Assembly: GCA_025358195.1 (NCBI GenBank) | Contig: JANYKP010000208.1 | Span: forward strand, 1-12,607 | Source of the DNA: Cyclobacteriaceae bacterium | Lineage (GTDB): Bacteria > Bacteroidota > Bacteroidia > Cytophagales > Cyclobacteriaceae | Direction: 5' to 3' | DNA length: 12,607 nt | Shown here: positions 11,164 through 12,607 of the stretch, one piece after another | Numbering within the stretch: position 1 is the stretch's first letter | How the letters are laid out: the number at the start of each line of letters is the position of its first letter | The notes under the pieces: model-generated | Databases searched by the model: none | Told to the model about the DNA's origin: nothing | The model's input: the letters and a program-made list of their open reading frames with translations, nothing else | Program-made: the position numbers and the translations under genes

Positions 11164-12459
11164 ATGGATAGACGAAGTTTTTTAAACAGGTCGGGCATTG
11201 CTCTCGGCGCCACACTTGTTCTGCCCGCTCTCACCAGCTCGGCAACACCAACTGCCATTTCGCTGGATACCTGGGCAGGAATCCGGAGTCAGTTCCGGTT
11301 TGATCCTGGAAAAATACACATGTCACCCATGCTGCTGGCATCCCATCCCAAATGGATTCGCGACGCCATTGAAAAACATCGGGATAAGCTGGATGAAAAT
11401 CCGGTCGAATACTGGGAGGAGAATTGGATATCCATGGAAATCAAAGTGCGCCAGGCCGCGGCAACCTACTTGAAGACTAGCCCGGATGAAGTTATTCTCA
11501 CCGATAGCACTACGATGGGCCTGGGCATCTTGTACACAGGCTTCAAATTAAAAGAGGGTGACGAGATCCTCACCACAACACACGATCATTACTCCACTGA
11601 GAAATCCCTGGAGTTTGCCGCTCAGAAAAACAAAGCGACGATCCGGAGGATTTCGCTTTTCAAAGAATCCGCTATTGCGTCGGTTGATGAAATCGTTGGG
11701 ACGATGGTGAAGGCCATCACACCTAAGACAAGAATTATTGCCGTCACGTGGGTACACTCAAGCACGGGAATAAAGTTGCCAATCCGCCAGATGGCCGATG
11801 CAATAAAAAAAGCAAATGCGCAACGAACCCCTGCGAACAGAATTTTTTTCTGTGTAGACGGCGTGCATGGGTTTGGTATTGAAAATGTAAGCATGGAGGA
11901 CCTGGGTTGTGACTTTTTTGCTGCAGGTACACACAAATGGATTTTTGGTCCCCGCGGTACAGGGATTCTGTGGGGAAAAAGTGACGCATGGCACATGGTA
12001 GTACCTACGATTCCTGCTTTCAGCATTGCCTATGCTGCCTGGCTGGGCCTGGAGCCGGAAAGTAAAATAACGCCAAGCGATCTGCATTCTCCCGGAGGTT
12101 TTCATTCCTTTGAACACCGCTGGGCCCTGAACGAAGCATTCGATTTTCACATGAGAATTGGAAAGGACAAAATCGAAGAACGCACACATTACTTGAACAG
12201 CCGGTTAAAAGAAGGATTAAAAGAAATGAAGCACGTGAAACTGCACACGCCGGTCGACCCCGGGTTATCTGCCGGCATCAATTGCTTTGAAGTGAGCGGA
12301 GTGAAACCCGAGGAGGTTGTAAAAAGACTCCTAGCAAAAAATATTATTGGCAATACCTCGCCCTATAAGACCGTGTATGTGCGGCTCACACCGTGTATGA
12401 TCAATACGGAGGAGGAAATAAAGGTGTGCCTGGACGAGATCGGAACGATGAAGGTCTAG
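11164..12459 (+). CDS. Tat-signal class V aminotransferase-fold PLP enzyme
   Basis: A 431-aa protein with a twin-arginine signal: DRRSFLNRSG (2-11) and the hydrophobic stretch IALGATLVLPAL, then a class V aminotransferase (fold type I) domain. Visible features are MEIKVRQAAATYLKTSPDEVILTDSTTMG (91-119), HDHYST (140-145), VTWVHSSTG (194-202), cofactor-binding VDGVHGFG (231-238) and the Schiff-base lysine K258 in THKWIFGPRGTGILWG. The family includes isopenicillin-N epimerase-like and cysteine desulfurase-like enzymes; the true reaction cannot be told. The Tat signal predicts export of the folded, cofactor-loaded enzyme to the periplasm. It is alone in its transcription unit, behind a REP-like repeat and before a strong terminator. 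The start is fixed by the signal peptide. Confidence 0.88.
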   Translation: MDRRSFLNRSGIALGATLVLPALTSSATPTAISLDTWAGIRSQFRFDPGKIHMSPMLLASHPKWIRDAIEKHRDKLDENPVEYWEENWISMEIKVRQAAATYLKTSPDEVILTDSTTMGLGILYTGFKLKEGDEILTTTHDHYSTEKSLEFAAQKNKATIRRISLFKESAIASVDEIVGTMVKAITPKTRIIAVTWVHSSTGIKLPIRQMADAIKKANAQRTPANRIFFCVDGVHGFGIENVSMEDLGCDFFAAGTHKWIFGPRGTGILWGKSDAWHMVVPTIPAFSIAYAAWLGLEPESKITPSDLHSPGGFHSFEHRWALNEAFDFHMRIGKDKIEERTHYLNSRLKEGLKEMKHVKLHTPVDPGLSAGINCFEVSGVKPEEVVKRLLAKNIIGNTSPYKTVYVRLTPCMINTEEEIKVCLDEIGTMKV

Positions 12460-12492
12460 TATAATGACTGGGGGTATCTGTGAAGGGTAACC

Positions 12493-12534
12493 GGTGATCA
12501 GTAATCACACCGATTACCGATCACCTTTTATTTT
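12493..12534 (+). terminator. Rho-independent terminator after the PLP-enzyme gene
   Basis: GGTGATC (12493-12499) pairs with GATCACC (12519-12525). After one A-C mismatch, GTAATC (12501-12506) pairs with GATTAC (12512-12517) around an ACACC loop. TTTTATTTT (12526-12534) follows directly. It starts 33 nt after the stop codon. The T-run overlaps the last codons of the convergent gene at the window edge. On the other strand no T-run follows the stem. Confidence 0.9.
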
Positions 12535-12607
12535 GATGGCTTGGCATATGCATCCCCATAATACTTACTGGTGATGCGAGTATGAAAAGTCTCTGCCTCA
12601 ATCGGTT
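12528..12607 (-). CDS. C-terminal end of a convergent gene (partial, runs off the window)
   Basis: Read on the minus strand from the window edge, one frame gives 25 residues ending EAETFHTRITSKYYGDAYAKPSK followed by TAA (12528-12530). The other two frames are less convincing. The residue make-up looks like genuine protein, and a convergent gene fits the layout, with the terminator hairpin starting 2 nt beyond its stop. The family is not recognisable from so short a piece. The 5' part lies outside the window. Confidence 0.5.
   Translation of the reverse strand, partial: PIEAETFHTRITSKYYGDAYAKPSK

Noticed and set aside
11622..12189. Several 80-143-aa minus-strand frames within the PLP-enzyme gene
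   Set aside because: They are antisense shadows of a well-conserved coding region, with Cys/His/Arg-rich, low-plausibility sequence.

Overview
The window looks like a chromosomal piece of a Bacteroidota bacterium, most likely in or near the Cytophagales. The reasons are weak Shine-Dalgarno sequences, a PadR gene paired with an FtsX/MacB-type permease carrying a 'permease prefix' N-terminus, CHASE3/PAS kinases with SHDLRAPL/SHNLRAPL boxes next to single-domain response regulators, and palindromic intergenic repeats built on GGCCTTAAGGCC and GGGCTTTAGCCC. No transposase, phage gene or CRISPR array is visible. The taxonomic call is inference from these features.

Left part (1-3080): a tRNA-Leu(CAA) on the + strand converges on a leftward four-gene operon. 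In transcription order this holds an arsenite-methyltransferase-like SAM methyltransferase, an exported TlpA-type thioredoxin (WCPFC), an exported stand-alone DsbD-alpha-like protein (CX4C) and an ArsR-family repressor fused to a rhodanese domain. A perfect 28-bp palindrome lies 98 bp upstream of the first gene and is the obvious candidate operator. A hairpin plus T-run beside the tRNA terminates the operon. Together the genes suggest a thiol/sulfur- or metalloid-responsive detoxification and periplasmic redox module whose inducer is unknown. This is the most interesting locus here.

Middle part (3081-7288): slyD, an FKBP prolyl isomerase with a His-rich tail, is divergent from the operon. It is followed by an unusual purine/pyrimidine-segregated inverted and direct repeat region. 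Then come a PadR regulator, with a 7-3-7 inverted repeat in its promoter region, and an 885-aa FtsX-type permease 4 nt downstream. About 500 bp without a gene follows, holding several inverted or direct repeats and a possible structured leader.

Right part (7289-10988): a compact four-gene phosphorelay operon holds a membrane CHASE3-PAS histidine kinase, an Rcp1-like receiver, a cytoplasmic REC-histidine kinase and another single receiver. Spacings are 7 nt, 13 nt and a 4-nt overlap, and no gene has a DNA-binding or enzymatic output domain.

Right end (10989-12607): a composite REP-like palindrome precedes a Tat-signal-bearing class V aminotransferase-fold PLP enzyme. A strong rho-independent terminator follows it. 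The last 80 bases hold the C-terminal end of a convergent gene that runs out of the window.
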